A stretch of DNA of 64,000 bases from Prorocentrum cordatum (Eukaryota > Sar > Dinophyceae > Prorocentrales > Prorocentraceae): positions 260,841 through 324,840 of the forward strand of contig CAUYUJ010015020.1 in the NCBI GenBank assembly GCA_963575745.1. The letters are read 5' to 3'. Below are positions 11,791 through 23,297 of this stretch, piece by piece. The first letter of the stretch is position 1. Every line of letters starts with the position of its first letter. The notes under the pieces were generated by a model. It was given only the letters and a program-made list of their open reading frames with translations. It was not told where the DNA came from and made no database searches. The translations under genes and the position numbers were made by a program.

Positions 11791-12811
11791 TCTCCAGCAT
11801 AAGCCACGCGGCGCGCACCTGGTAGAGGTGGGAGACATGGACGCAGCACCATGCCTGCATGGGGGCAGTGGTCTTGGCGGCTCCCTCGGCGATAGTGGCC
11901 TCCACATGGCTTGCTGACGTCGCCGTGGGTGGACCTGCGGCAGTCCAGAGTGTGCTGGTTGTGCTGGGTTGGGGTGGCTGCGAATCAAGCTGGGCTTCAC
12001 TGGCTTCCTGCTGACATCCCCGTTGTTTCGGGAAGCGTCTGATAGTCACCCAGAGCGCGTGCTGCGCCAGGCTGCAGAGTTGCCTCTGTGGGGCGAGGCA
12101 CCATATTCGTTGCAGGCGGCCGAAAATGCGGGCACGCTTCGACTGACCGCCAGCCTCATCCTGTACTTGTTGGCCGTCTCGTTGAGATTCAAGCTTTCTC
12201 AGCGACGCGCTTTCCAGCATGGCACGCGCGGCGGACGTACCTTTGTGGGGCGCGCGTCCTTGGTTGGTCCGACCAGTCGCGCGCGTATGCGCGGCGACTT
12301 TCTGGGGGAGGTAGAGAGGAGGGGGTCCTCACCTGCGTGCATTGCGAACCCGCCGTAACGACCGCCGCGCGCTTTGCCTGCAGGGCTGGTGGTCTGGCGG
12401 GCCTAGGCAGGGTACGATCGGGTTGTGGCTCTACCCCCATACTTCTCTTCTGACTTCCCGATGTGCGCCACCTGTAGGCCAGAAGGAGGGCCCAGGTGGC
12501 GCGTCCGCCAAAGTTCGCCTCCTCCGCTATTGCCCCTCATAGTGCGCCGCTGCCTTGCCCTTCCTTACCCTCTCGCCCTCCCCGCCCGCCCAGGTACGAA
12601 TCTCCTTTCCTACCGAAAAATACCCGTTTTCAACAGGAAGCGCTGTCGGTGTCGCCGCGGACGGTTTCTTTTCAGACGGTTCTTTTCAGACGCAAGGCTC
12701 GCCTGCCGAGTAGGGGCCGCTGTCGGTTTTGGACAACGTTTGTTGTTCGGCATCGTGCCCCTTTTTTACGCACCCATTTCGAGCGTTCAAAGCGCGACCT
12801 CTTGCCAGGAG
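11791..12811. other. intronic, nothing firm recognised
   Basis: No supported gene. A ~40-bp dispersed repeat (GCTGTCGGTTTTGGA...GTTCGGCATCGT) occurs at 12,719-12,757 and also at 9,398-9,436. Confidence 0.5.
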
Positions 12812-12890
12812 GAGGAGGAGGAGGAGGAGGAGGAGGAGGAGGATGAGGAGGAGGAGGAGGAGGAGGAGGAGGAGGAGGAGGAGGATCACC
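12812..12890 (+). repeat. (GGA)n microsatellite
   Basis: About 26 GGA units with one GAT interruption. Confidence 0.95.
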
Positions 12891-13590
12891 AGGCCGTCCT
12901 GCGGCCTCGGAGCGCTCTCGACGCTGCAGCATGTGCCAACGGGCGGCGGCGGCCGTGGCGCGCGGCGCAGGCCGCGCGCGCAGCTGGGGCCGCGCGGGCG
13001 GCACGCGGCGCGCGGCCACTATAGGCGACCGCAGCGGATGCGGTGACGCCAGGGTGCGGTTTGCGGTCGGCGCCGCTGGGGCCGAAGGGGTCACCACGCT
13101 GCGCCAAAGGTTTGGTCAGCCCTCGCCAGGGCGCGGCAGAGATCTCAATCGAGGTTCTCGCTCACCCCCCCGGGGGCGGGTTGCAAACCACACCCTTCAC
13201 AAACCACACCCTACGGCGTCGCCGAGGCATGGGAGCGCGGGGGCGGCAGAGGCCGAATGGGCTGCCCGGGAGACAGGAGGGGCGATCGCGACTGGGCGGT
13301 TCCTGGACGGGCTTTGTGTTGTTGAATCAGGCTTGGGCGAGTTGAGACAACAGTAGTTGGCCTTCGTGGGTCTTCCTTGTCGCCACGGCCAGACGCAGCT
13401 CGGAAAACTGCGTTTGGACCCCGTGTGAGGCCTGGGGATCGATTTTGAGCTGACGTCGTCTCAGCTCGCCCTGCTCGGATTGAAGAGAGCGTCTTCGTCC
13501 TCGTGTGCGCGGTGCGGCTGTTCCGAGGTGGGGATTGATCCATCTCCTCCTCCTCCTCCTCCTCCTCACCATTGCCTTGAGGATTTTCGT

Positions 13591-13660
13591 GGACCTCGGC
13601 AAGCGGTGGACATGGATAGGTTCGGGCCCCCTGGGGGCCAGGTATGTCCATACCCACCAC
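13591..13660. repeat. hairpin repeat family G, copy 1
   Basis: GCGGTGGACATGGATAGG and the inverted GTATGTCCATACCCACC flank TTCGGGCCCCCTGGGG. The same layout occurs at 51,289-51,356. Confidence 0.65.
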
Positions 13661-14480
13661 ACGGCCGACGTCCCCGAAGATGATCTCCCAGGTGGTGGTT
13701 GTGGGTAGATTTCCGCCTCGCATCCGTGTTGAGCTAGAGAGCGTCTTCGTTCTCGGGTGTGTGTGATCTCCGGCCCTCCTCCCTTGGCTCCTGGCCGGAC
13801 GACAAGATGGTGTGTCTTCGTCGTAGCACAGGCAGTGACTTCAAGATCGCGACGTGCACAGGTTGCCATGCCCGCTACGCCGCAAATGCGCGCCAAGAAG
13901 CAGCGGGTAAGGGGAACGGGGAGTGTTATAACAAACGATGTGTAAATATTTGTATTTATTGCGGTGAATCGTAGCGTGCTGGTATCGATATTGAGCCGAT
14001 CTTCTCTCACGTGCTGCTTTATTCGAATTGGGTATGCAGTTGACGTTCGGTGTTGCAGCTCAGTCTTCGTCACCCTTGATGTCTGCACGGGATCAAGTGT
14101 ACTTGGAGGCGCCATCATCAGTTTCAGCCGAATGTTGTTCATGAACACCATCCCCGAAGCGAGTCCCATCTTAGGAGATCCGCAGTCTCGCGAGCTGGGT
14201 GTGCCATTCTGAACAATGAGGGGGGAGAGATCAGTCCCCCTGCAGTGTCCGCTTCGATTCGACCGAGCCGATTCGATATCGAATCTGGCCAGCCCGATCC
14301 TATTCGACTCCGCTTTTCTGGCGATCCGATGTGGCCAGATTCTCGCACGGCGTCGTTGTGCGTTCTGGTGCGGCCGATTTGATTCGACTCCGACTCCGTA
14401 CCGACGTGGCCCGATCCGGCGCACGTTCCAATCCGATCCGATCTACCAGTTCGATACTGACCGATCCCGCCCTGCCGGAG

Positions 14481-14564
14481 GAGATTGCGCGCCACACGCC
14501 CGACCTGGCCAAGCTCATCGTGAACGCCGGTGGCGTGGCCGCCATCGTTGACTACATCACCGAG
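14481..14564 (+). CDS. SPAG6: SPAG6/PF16 exon b (28 codons)
   Basis: The peptide starts EIARHTPDLAKLIVNAGG and ends VAAIVDYITE. It continues exon a exactly where SPAG6 has EIAKHTPEL...VNAGGVAAV. The acceptor is CCGGAG|GAG. The exon is taken to end at ACCGAG with a GC donor (GCCCGA), because the next conserved residues (A-R-G-N-x-R-L-P-G) are found intact in the micro-exon at 33,784 and not here. Phase is 0 at both ends. Confidence 0.9.
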
Positions 14565-15634
14565 GCCCGAAACGTTTGCCTCCAGCCCCGAAGAGTGGAG
14601 TCGACCAGAAGCGTTGGTCACGGTGGCGGCGACCGAAGCAGGTCGTCGTGGCCATTCTCAGGAGATGGCTCGCCCCCAACCCCTGAGTTTCCTCCAAGAA
14701 GGACTGGCCGTTCAGCAAAGAAAGGCAACTCGGGAGTACACTCCCAGGGGGCTTTTCGGACGCACCCCCATCAAGGATGGACGCCCCCCCCCCCTCATCG
14801 TACATCCCCGTTGGGCCCCAAGTTTGTGTCCAGTCGAAAACCAACAGGGTCGCGGATTGGGGTCGCCATTTTCCCCCATGCCCCCTTCAGCGACTGGATG
14901 TAGGTGGAGATGGCGTCGGCTGCCACGGTTGCAGTCGACAGCGTTCAATTTGACGGCGCCGACCCGACCCGACCTTCGCTGCCTTCGGAAGCCCGCACGG
15001 CGCACCTCTCGACCTCGGGGAGCTTCCGAGCCTGCGCCACGTGTGCCTCGGTCTCCTCGTGTGCTTCTCCTTGGCTCGAGCTCGTGCCGTCTGCGTGTGC
15101 CTCCGCCCACCCCCACGGCACGAGGAGCCCAGCATGGAGGCGACCGCGAGTCCCCTCGCACTGGTCTTGCGCCAAGGGCCGCCGGGGGCAGCTTCGTACC
15201 CGCCAGGAGGTCATTCCGAGCCGCTCGCCCCCGCTCTGTCTGCGTCCCAGCGGTACCTCATGGGGGCACTGAGGCACGCCTCCACGGATGCGCGTGCACA
15301 CAGCAGCACCAACCAGGAAACACAGCTGCCACTTCGGCGGGCACCCGGAGGCGCAGCGCGGCAGTACAGCCGAATGTTTTGATTTGCCTTCCTTGCTTAT
15401 GTGTGTAGGCGCACTTTGCCGTGGCCGTGTGGCCAGCTCCGCCTGCCCAGACAACATGCCAGCCGGAACGCAAGAGGCGGCATGGGGGGTGTATGAGACG
15501 GCGAGGAGGAGGAGCTGGAGTGCATGGCAAGTATCGAGAAGGCGGGAGAAGAAGATATGCGGATCAGGAGGCAGAGCATGTGTGCAAGTAGGGGGTGCAA
15601 AGAAAGGATGCAGCGGAAGAACACGGCTGTTCAG
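14565..15634. other. intronic, nothing recognised
   Basis: Start of the 19-kb SPAG6 intron. GC-rich sequence with no gene or repeat that I can support. Confidence 0.5.
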
Positions 15635-15709
15635 CATCATCATCATCACCACCATCATCACCATCATCGTCATCAGCAGCATCATCATTAGTAGCATCGT
15701 CATCATCAC

Positions 15710-15756
<47 letters not shown>

Positions 15757-16161
15757 CTATCAGCATTATCGTCATCATCGTCATCTCCACCATCACCGTC
15801 ATGATCACCACCACCACTGCAATCACCATCACCATCAGCATCATCATCACCATCAATATCACCATCATCATCACCATCATCATCATCATCATTATCATCA
15901 TCCTCATCATTATCATCATCATTATCATCAGCATCATTATCATCATCATTATCATCATCACCATCATACTTACCATCACCATCAGCATCATCACCACCAT
16001 CATCATTATCATCATCATCCTCCTCATCATCACCATCATCACCATTACCGTCATCGTCATCGTTATTGCCGTCGTCATCGTCATCATAGTCATCATTGTT
16101 ACCATCATCGTCACCATCATCAGCATCATTATCACCACCGTAATCATCACCACCACCATCA
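15635..16161 (-). repeat. (CAT)n array, i.e. GAT on the - strand
   Basis: About 175 CAT/CAC/TCA triplets ending at the spliced-leader relict. One of the few arrays with GAT on the - strand. Confidence 0.95.
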
Positions 16162-16198
16162 TCCGTAACCATTTTGGCTCATGTTATTTTGGCTCAAG
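16162..16198 (+). other. double relict of the dinoflagellate spliced leader
   Basis: Positions 16,162-16,183 match the 22-nt dinoflagellate spliced leader at 20 positions (G to A at position 7 and A to T at position 21). The next 15 bases, 16,184-16,198, match the last 15 bases of the same leader at 13 positions, the two differences being CC to TT, and include ATTTTGGCTCAAG intact. A full leader followed by the 15-nt 3' remnant of an older leader is the known signature of a trans-spliced mRNA that was copied back into the genome, transcribed, trans-spliced again and copied back once more. It stands directly after a (CAT) array and points into the LINE-like sequence downstream. Confidence 0.85.
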
Positions 16199-16286
16199 GC
16201 CAAGGTGGCGAAACATCTACTGCTTAAGCAGGGTAGGCTTTCTTCCAGCAGGGTTCGACAGAAGCGTTCCTGTCAGTCTTTCTCAT

Positions 16287-16425
16287 TCAAGTCCTGGTCC
16301 GCCCCCGGCAGTCCATCTTCAAGTCCTGGCCCGCCCCAGGCACTTTGCCTTCACTCTCAAGTCCTGGTGCGCCCCAGGCACAGTCGCTTCCAAGTCCTGG
16401 TTCGCCCCAGGCAGCTCTCGCCAGC
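16287..16425 (+). repeat. ~33-bp minisatellite, four units
   Basis: CAAGTCCTGGTCCGCCCC and variants recur at about 16,289, 16,320, 16,357 and 16,390. Confidence 0.8.
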
Positions 16426-17117
16426 GTTCGTTCACGAGGCCCACTAGTCCTGCTACCCTACGTCCTCGCGGCGCTCGGGTCTGGCTGGTTCAACAGCGCC
16501 ATCCTAGACGATCAAAGGTGACCAGTCCAGCAGTCGCAGTGCAGTTTTCTAGCTCGTGCTCGAACTCCCCCTCGCGAGGGTCACGCAGCCGTGGGCAAAG
16601 TGAAGGCGTCTCTCGCCGCAGCACGCTTCGCCAAACCCGCCCCCAAGAACGACGAGAACCAATCCGTGAACGTGAAGCCCCTGCAGGTGCCGCAGAAAGA
16701 CGTGCCCCGTTCAAGGACGGGATCCATGGGCTGGACTCGGCAGATCGAGGCCACGGCGAGGTGGAGAATGTGCAGCAGAGGTCGTTGCGTCTGGCAGGAC
16801 TGGCTCAAGTACTCGAGGCACGGCTCGTTCCACAGGTGCTGCACAAACTCTGGTCCCGGCAGCGGCCGCATCCACTCGCTTCCACCAGTTCGCTATGAGC
16901 AGCAAACTTTTGATTCTCTCGGCGATGCGGCGCGCGCTCTACTGGCTCATGATTCGGAGATGGCGCCGACACTCTGCCCAAGGTACTGGAAGTCAGCCGC
17001 GCGCCCATGATCGCGCAGATGCCCCCCACTTTCCCTCGTCCGCCACGGCTTCGGGGTACAGCGCCACCTGGACCTCGATAGCCACCGCCGCGTCTACCAC
17101 GGCCACCTGACGGAGCA

Positions 17118-17620
17118 TTTCCCGGGGATCTCGCCGCGGCCTTTGACGGCATTTTCAGCAACCAGCTCGCGCTCGCCACCCAGCAGTTCAGCAACCTCTT
17201 CGACCGCGCCTGGTCCAACGTCTTGGCCGACCTCCGCTCCACCATCGAGGCGTACTATGCGCCGCGGCAGGCCCGACGTGAGAGCGCTGAGCGTGAGCTC
17301 AGCAGTATCCGTCGCTGACAGGAGGCGCAAGCAGAAGGGCAAGCCGCGCTGCGACAATCTGTTCAACGGCTCGGAATTGCCACCTCTCTCGCTGCAGCTC
17401 AACTTCCTGCCATCGACCTCGCCAACCTTGCCAACTACGACCGCGAGCCCAGTCCGGCCCTCTTCAGCATCGGTGCGCCCAGCGACATTCTGCCTTCAGA
17501 AGTCCGACGTGCTACAGCTCAGGGGACGCAGGATGCCTAGCTCCAACCCGATCATGTCAACACACTTGAAGACGTTCCAGCTCGTCGATTTCACCCTCAG
17601 GTACAAGCGGGTCTGAGGTT
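17118..17620 (+). pseudogene. ORF1-like part of the LINE
   Basis: One frame reads FPGDLAAAFDGIFSNQLAL, then Q/E/A/R-rich sequence (NLFDRAWSNVLADLR, ARRESAERELSS) typical of a helical, coiled-coil region. A TGA at 17,318-17,320 interrupts it; the same frame continues QEAQAEGQAALRQSVQRLG to a TAG at about 17,538. I do not recognise a named domain. Its place directly before the endonuclease suggests the N-terminal part of the element's protein. Confidence 0.55.
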
Positions 17621-18020
17621 GCACTGCTTCGGGCCCTCGCTCTCAGCCGTGGCCGAGTGGCGACGGGTCAGCGCCCGGACTGTCCGCGGCGCCGAGGCCC
17701 CGCTCTTCGTCTCCACGGGCAAACCGCTAAAGCAGGTAAGACGGGGGCCCCAGACGAGGCGGCGCGCCATCATCTTGGGTGGAGTCTACGCTGGCGTGGA
17801 GCTCAGGACGCTTCGCCACTCGGGTAGCGCGCAGCAGGGGGCGATGCCAGTCGGTGGAGGTTCAGTCGCAGGGGCTCCTCGCGCAGTCCGAGCTTAACTG
17901 GGGCCCAGCTGCGTTCGCGCAGATGGGCGCCGACGAGGACCTCGTCAAGCACGTGCACTTCATCATGGCGTTCACGTGGCCCCGTGGGAGGCCGCCGATG
18001 AAACCACGCCACCGCGGGGC

Positions 18021-18840
18021 GTTTCCTGGAACGCAAGAGGATTGCTCTGTCGCAATCCCCGCCGCTGCCGCCTCGAGTTCCGCCTCATCGTTAACGCGTT
18101 CCGCTCTCGAGCCGTCGTCCTGGCCCAGGAGTGCCGCGGCTCGCCTGCGGAGCTGGGGGGCGTGCTCGCCCGGAACCCGTGCTCTTCCTCTTACTTCGCC
18201 GAATTATGGGTCTGTTTTGCGAGAGGCGCGGGCGGCTTTGCCGCGCTCGTCCCCGGGCTCGCACGCGCTGAGCACGAGCCGTTGCAGCAGTGGCTTGCCG
18301 CTGGCCGCCTGCCTACCTGCAGCCCGCCATGGCCGGCGACGTCGCGGTTCCTGGCAAGGCCGTGCTCGCCCGCGTCCTGAATCTGACTCGGAGACGGAAG
18401 CCCGTGCCCTCGACGTCCGCAACTACGACCTCGGTGCCCCAGAAGAGCGCGGTGCAGAGGGAGTGGCAGCGCCGTGTGCAGTGGGCCGTGGCGACCCCAG
18501 CCCAGCGCACCTTCGTGGCCGTGGGCGACTTCAACTTCGCCGAAAACCCCTCGCAGTCCGACCTCATCCCACGGCCTGGAGTCCGCAGGCAGACGCAGGA
18601 ACGCCTCTTCCAGCAGAACCAGGGCGCCAGCTCACGCGCAACGACGACATCGAGGTCGCCGCCGACATCCCGACGCACTTCTCGCACCGTCACCAGGTCT
18701 TCACCGCCGCCGGCAGATCTTTCGCCCCCCCGCCGCCCACCTTCGCCCCGTGCCTGAACTGCCAGCTCAGCGTCGCCCAGGAAGCGGCATCTCTCGCGGA
18801 TGTGTGCCTCGGCGACCACGTTGTCGCCGAGTTCGCCGTC
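18021..18840 (+). pseudogene. LINE APE-type endonuclease domain, frameshifted
   Basis: The exo-endonuclease-phosphatase signature is complete but spread over three frames: VSWNARGLL at 18,021, then VVLAQECRG carrying the catalytic Glu, then VAVGDFNFAEN with the GDFN motif at 18,524-18,535 in a second frame, then CLGDHVVAEFAVD (normally SDH) at 18,808-18,840 in a third. In a live element this domain nicks target DNA to prime reverse transcription. The frame changes make it inactive here. Confidence 0.8.
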
Positions 18841-19546
18841 GACGGCGAGGAGGCCCCCGCAAGCGCCTCGTCCCCGGCCTCGCCTTCCGCTCGGAGCAGC
18901 GCAGAAACCTCCGCAATAATATGCTCGCGGAGGCTGAGCTCGACGCCGTGGCCAGCTGGCGCCGCCGTGGCGCCGCGAAGGAGATCTGGCCACGGCGGCC
19001 GAGCTCGCCCGCAACGAGCTGCAGCGTCTCGCGCTGGGCACGGGCGACTCAATTTGCTCGAGAGTAGGCGCTTCGCTCTCCGTGCGCTTGCCCGCGCCGT
19101 GTGGTGCTCTCATCGCCGCGCTGCGCGCTTGCTGGCTGCCATCGCCGAGCTTGGCCGCGCGCTGCGCGCTTGGGCGCCTCGGGGCCTTCCCCGCAGTTGC
19201 GTTCCCCGGCGGAGTTTCAGGGTGAGGCCAGTCGCAGCAGCCAGGCGTGGTTCGAGCGCGCCATCCCTCAGTGAGCTGCACGTGCAGCCCGCGGTTCTGG
19301 CCAGCCCTTGGTGGGGGCGCATCGTCGTGCCCAGCGGGCGCTGCAGAGGCGCGCGGCGCTCTGTCGCCCCCCTCAAATGCTTTATCTTGCATGGCATCGC
19401 AGGTTCTTAGATTGCCCAGAATCCGAGCGCGGCGGAGGGCGGCTCTCTCTTTGCGCCGGTAGCGCTCGCAACGGAAGACACTTCTGTGGCCCTTCGCTGC
19501 CGCTGAGCGCCCTCCTTCCTCGACTCCACCTCCCCGTCGCTTCCCC

Positions 19547-20457
19547 GTGGCCGACTTCCCCGCCCCCTTTGACGCCCTGCGCGAGGCATTCAAACGTGGG
19601 GGGAATTCCGCCCCAGGACCCGACCGTCTCTCGCGCCGAGCCTGGCTGGCGGTGCCCGAGACCATCGACAGTATCTATCTAATTGTTCTTAGGCTTTTGC
19701 GTGCTGTCCCAGTGCCACCTATGCTTAATAAGTATATGTTTGCTTTCCGTTTCGAAGGGTGACAAGATCGGCGATGCTGTCGACTGCCTGCGAGACGCGT
19801 CAGAGGGGCGCCCGCTGTCGCTGAAAAGCTGCGACGCGGGGGCTCACGCTATAGCGGCTAATTTCCCCCCTCGCAAAATGTGGCGACTGAGCGAGTGCGC
19901 GAGACCCAGCGGGGCTCTATGCGCGGAATGATTCTCTTTCATACCATAGCGAAGCTCTACGCCCGCGCGAGGGCTGCGGGCTTAAGTGAAGACGCATACT
20001 GTAGGATGCCTCTCTTCCTAGTTTTCGATATCGAAGCTGCCTTCCACAGCATGATTCGCATGTGGCTGTTCGCGCTTATTGAGCGGATGAGGCTACCGCT
20101 AGGGCGCCTCGCCGCAATCAAGAGCCGCCGCGCCTTTGCTTTCGCCTGCGCGAGCATTGGCGAGGATATTATCCCGTTGCTCCTCATCAGCTCAGGGGCC
20201 ATGCAAGGCTGGCCCCCCAGCGGCAGCCCGTGGGCTTTCGGCGTGGATCCCATCGCCCGCGCTCTAGAGCGCCCGCTCCCGACAGACCCGCGCGAAGCTT
20301 CCGCAGGTGGCTGTGCCGACGACAGGCGCGTCCCTGCCCATCCTCTGCCTCTGCCTCGAGCCTCGCCTCTTTCCATCTTCGCCCTCGCAAGTGCGTGCTC
20401 GTTCCGCTTTGGGTGCGGTGCGCATGACGTGTTAGTGCAAACATCCGCTCCGTCCTG
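19547..20457 (+). pseudogene. LINE reverse transcriptase domain, interrupted
   Basis: Visible motifs: GNSAPGPDRLSRRAW near 19,602; LSLKSCDA in a second frame near 19,815; motif A VFDIEAAFHSM with its Asp at 20,027; motif B SGAMQGWPPSGSPWAF near 20,190-20,238; motif C GGCADD with the Asp pair at 20,318-20,323. A TGA at 19,760-19,762 and two frame changes break it. After motif C the expected K-C-V-L strand continues in another frame (20,385-20,427). Catalytic Asp residues are all kept, so the breaks are recent or the copy is young. Confidence 0.85.
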
Positions 20458-20699
20458 AGCCAGACGCTCCCATGGTGACAGAGTCTGACCGTGGCGGGAG
20501 AGACGAAGCATCTATGAGTGCACGTTGGCCCAGCGGCCGCGAGCGCCCCCCAGCGTGGGCCCTGCTCGCAGAAATGGCGGGGGGGGAATCTTGGAGACCT
20601 CTGCCTCTGACGCCCCGCCCCCCCGACCCCGCCCTCCGTCTGCGCGGATTCGCGACCCCCCCCCGGCCTGGGCTACACCGCCTAGTCTTGTCCGCCGCC

Positions 20700-21237
20700 G
20701 AAGCTGCCCCTGCGCAGGGAGCCTCGGTGCATTCGCGAGCTGCTCAAATTGCCTCCTTATTCGCTCGCGGGCCGCGACCTCTGGCCCCTCCGAGGCTGGG
20801 CGCCCAGCTCTACCCCGACCGCCATGACAGTGCGCGCGGCGGCGACAGGCTGGCGCGCGGCGCGGGACACTTTCCCCTGGCGTGTGTCATGGTGCGCGGA
20901 GCTCGACGAGTGCTCGTGGCGCCGCAGCGCGCGCGCGCCATGCGCAGGACCTTTTGGCCCCCCGCCTTGCTGGCGCGACCCGCGGGCCATCGTTCAGTTC
21001 CTCCGCCACCGCGCCCGTGCTCCCGCGCCCCCGAAGGTCGCCGCTGCCCCGCGGCGGGCCGTTGCGGCAGATGCCCTGCGCGCAGCCGAGCTGGCCGCTG
21101 AGCTCCCGAAGAAGCCGCGGCTCCAGTGGGTGTGTGCTCTTTCTCTGGCCGCGAATTTTGCCCAGACTGGGTGCGCTTTGCGCTGCAGAAGCGAGTGCGT
21201 TCCTGGCGTCCTGGGCTCCGCACTTACACAATATTAA
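20700..21237 (+). pseudogene. C-terminal segment of the LINE protein
   Basis: One frame reads IRELLKLPPYSLAGRDLWPL and later SWCAELDECSWRRSA before a TAA at 21,235-21,237. Such V/I-R-x-L-x-x-P-P sequence commonly follows the reverse transcriptase in LINE proteins. It has no catalytic motif that I can name. The assignment depends on position. Confidence 0.5.
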
Positions 21238-21529
21238 CATACTTTCCCACTTCCTCTGATGGCGTCGCGAAGATGGCCGACCCCCCCCCGCGTATTATTT
21301 TTTACACAGGATTCCCGGGAAACGGGTTTTCGCTTGCGTTTTTTTTCAAAATGCTGCTCTCGCTGAGGCGCCGGCCTCATTTCTGCTCCCGAATCGTTCC
21401 GAATCGTGCTCCCGCTGCAGCGTGGGCCTCATTTTCGGATCGGTGTTTGGCCTCCGTCGTTCAGGATGGCGTTCTCGCCCCAGCGCGGGCCTCTTTCTCG
21501 CGCGCCCATCCGCCCGCCACCACCGCGCC

Positions 21530-21811
21530 GCACCACCACCACCACCACCACCACCACCACCACCACCACCACCACCACCACCACCACCACCACCACCACC
21601 ACCACCACCACCACCACCACCACCACCACCACCACCACCACCACCATCACAACCACCACCACCACCAACCACCACCACCACCACACCACCACCACCACCC
21701 ACCACCACCACCACCACCACCACCACCACCACCACCACCAGCACCACCGCCACCACAACCACGCACACACGCACGCACGCACGCACGCGCACCACCACCA
21801 TCACAACCACC

Positions 21812-21842
<31 letters not shown>

Positions 21843-21890
21843 CCACCACCACACAACCACGCACACACGCACGCACGCACGCACGCGCAC
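21530..21890 (+). repeat. (CCA)n array with CACG-rich inserts
   Basis: CCA triplets, with ACGCACGCACGC inserts at about 21,766-21,790 and 21,862-21,888. It follows the LINE end. Confidence 0.95.
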
Positions 21891-22548
21891 CACCACCCAC
21901 TACGCACGCGCGCGCGGAGCCACAGGTCCGCTACGACACGCGTCCGCGGATAGAGAAAATCAGCGCCATGGTAAGGGATGGGAGGGAGGGGTAGGACGTC
22001 AGATATGACGCGAGCGCACCTAGCTTGAAGTCCACCCCTCGCCCCCCGCTGGCGGGCTTTGGAGGGGGCCCTGGCGAAGACTCGCCCCGCCTCGTTCTGG
22101 TCCGTAATGAAGAAGCTCGCGGGGGGTGGATCACCGCCCGCAGGGGGTACATTCTTGGCCAGAGGGGGTGCGCCTTTGGATGCGAGGGCGGCCCTGATGT
22201 GATCGCCCGCTGCCTCTCCTGTCCCCGCCTGCCCCACCTCGCCGCCTTTTCTCGCTCTGCCCCCCCCCGCCTCCGTGATCGTCCGACTCGGCCTTGGAGA
22301 GGAGAACGATTATTCCGAGGAAGCCTCCAAGGGGCGTGCGCTCTGGTTGCTGGCCCTCGCATTCAACGTTTACCAAAAGCTTCGTATGTGCGCGCCTGGA
22401 GCACCCATCTCATATCCCGGGCGCATCGAAGTGCTTTCAGCAATTGCAGGATGTACCTTGGTCGTCTGGAGCGGGTGCGGAGTTGCAGAAGCCGAATTCA
22501 TCGATTACCTGAGCGTCGATATGTTTCTGTTGGGTTTCTGTATTCCTT
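21891..22548. other. intronic, nothing recognised
   Basis: No gene or clear repeat. GC-rich to 22,330, then mixed. Confidence 0.5.
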
Positions 22549-23297
22549 GTCTGGCCTGGCTGTGCATTCCCAGGGTCAAGTCCGGGCCTGGGTGTGCATT
22601 CGCAGGGGCGGTGAAGTGAGTGCGGTGCTGCTTGCTTTATGCCGCGTCTGGCCTGGATGTGCATGCCCAGGGGTGCGTCCTGTTTGGCCTGGAGGTGCAT
22701 TCCCAGGTGCAGGCGACGGGTGCTGCAACTGCTGGTGGCATCTTACCCCTCGTCTGGCCTGGATGTGCATTCCCAGGGGTTCAGAAAACTAAGTCCCGAG
22801 GAAGCCCCATCTTGGGGAACGCCTCAGGCTCGCGTCGCCGCGTGGAGCTGGATGGCGTGAGGAAGCCCCGTGCGGGGAACACCTTAGGCGTACCGTCGCC
22901 GCGTCTTTGCTGTGATGTGGTGTTGGTGCTGCGTGCCTTGAGGTGGCAGCGTCTGGCCTGGAGGTGCATTCCCACGGGCGCTCCTCTTTCTTGCACGTAT
23001 GCCTCGTCTGGCCTGGACGTGCATTCCCAGGGGCGAGCGTGAGGCAATTCGTCCACTGTGTCGATGTGTTTCTGTTGCGTGTTCCTCGGCGTGCTAGCGT
23101 GCGTCGGGGACTTCGTTTTCCTCGTCTGGCCTGGATGTGCACTCCCAGGGGCGAGGTTGCATCAATTCGTCGACGGCTGTGGTCGATGAGTTTCTGCTGC
23201 GCGTTCCTCGGCGTGCTGTCGCACGTCGGGGCTCCGTGCTCCAGGTGCTGCCGTGTCCAGGTTTTCCCCGTCTGGCCTGGATGTGCATTCCCAGGGG
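22549..23297 (+). repeat. 28-bp interspersed repeat, nine copies
   Basis: GTCTGGCCTGGATGTGCATT followed by CCCAGGGG recurs at 22,549, 22,584, 22,646, 22,683, 22,752, 22,951, 23,006, 23,123 and 23,270. Intervals are irregular (35 to 199 bp). The spacers contain their own repeats, for example GCGTTCCTCGGCGTGCT type at about 23,083 and 23,203. Confidence 0.88.
22799..22915 (+). repeat. two tandem ~58-bp units with a conserved hairpin
   Basis: GGAAGCCCCATCTTGGGGAA and GGAAGCCCCGTGCGGGGAAC start the two units. The stems are CCCCA/TGGGG and CCCCG/CGGGG, a compensated pair. Confidence 0.7.

Larger units (their letters stand above)
17118..21238 (+). mobile_element. decayed LINE (non-LTR) retrotransposon
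   Basis: In order on the + strand: a coiled-coil ORF1-like part (about 17,118-17,540), a stretch starting RRRAIILGG (from 17,760), an APE-type endonuclease (18,021-18,840), a reverse transcriptase (19,547-20,330) and a C-terminal segment ending at a TAA at 21,235-21,237. The parts lie in three different frames with several stops, so it cannot make a full protein. A spliced-leader relict sits 0.9 kb upstream at 16,162 and could mark the 5' end of the copy. A (CCA) array follows from 21,530. The family within non-LTR elements is not determined. Confidence 0.85.

Noticed and set aside
12695-12715. KARLP-coding stretch as the missing SPAG6 micro-exon
   Set aside because: It lies upstream of exon b, so the order is wrong; the match at 33,784 is better and has both splice motifs.
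18313-19665. A 450-codon - strand ORF opposite the LINE
   Set aside because: It is the shadow of the endonuclease-coding strand, which has clear motifs on the + strand.
22549-23297. CRISPR array
   Set aside because: Repeat spacing is irregular (35-199 bp), spacers share sequence, and the context is a eukaryotic intron.
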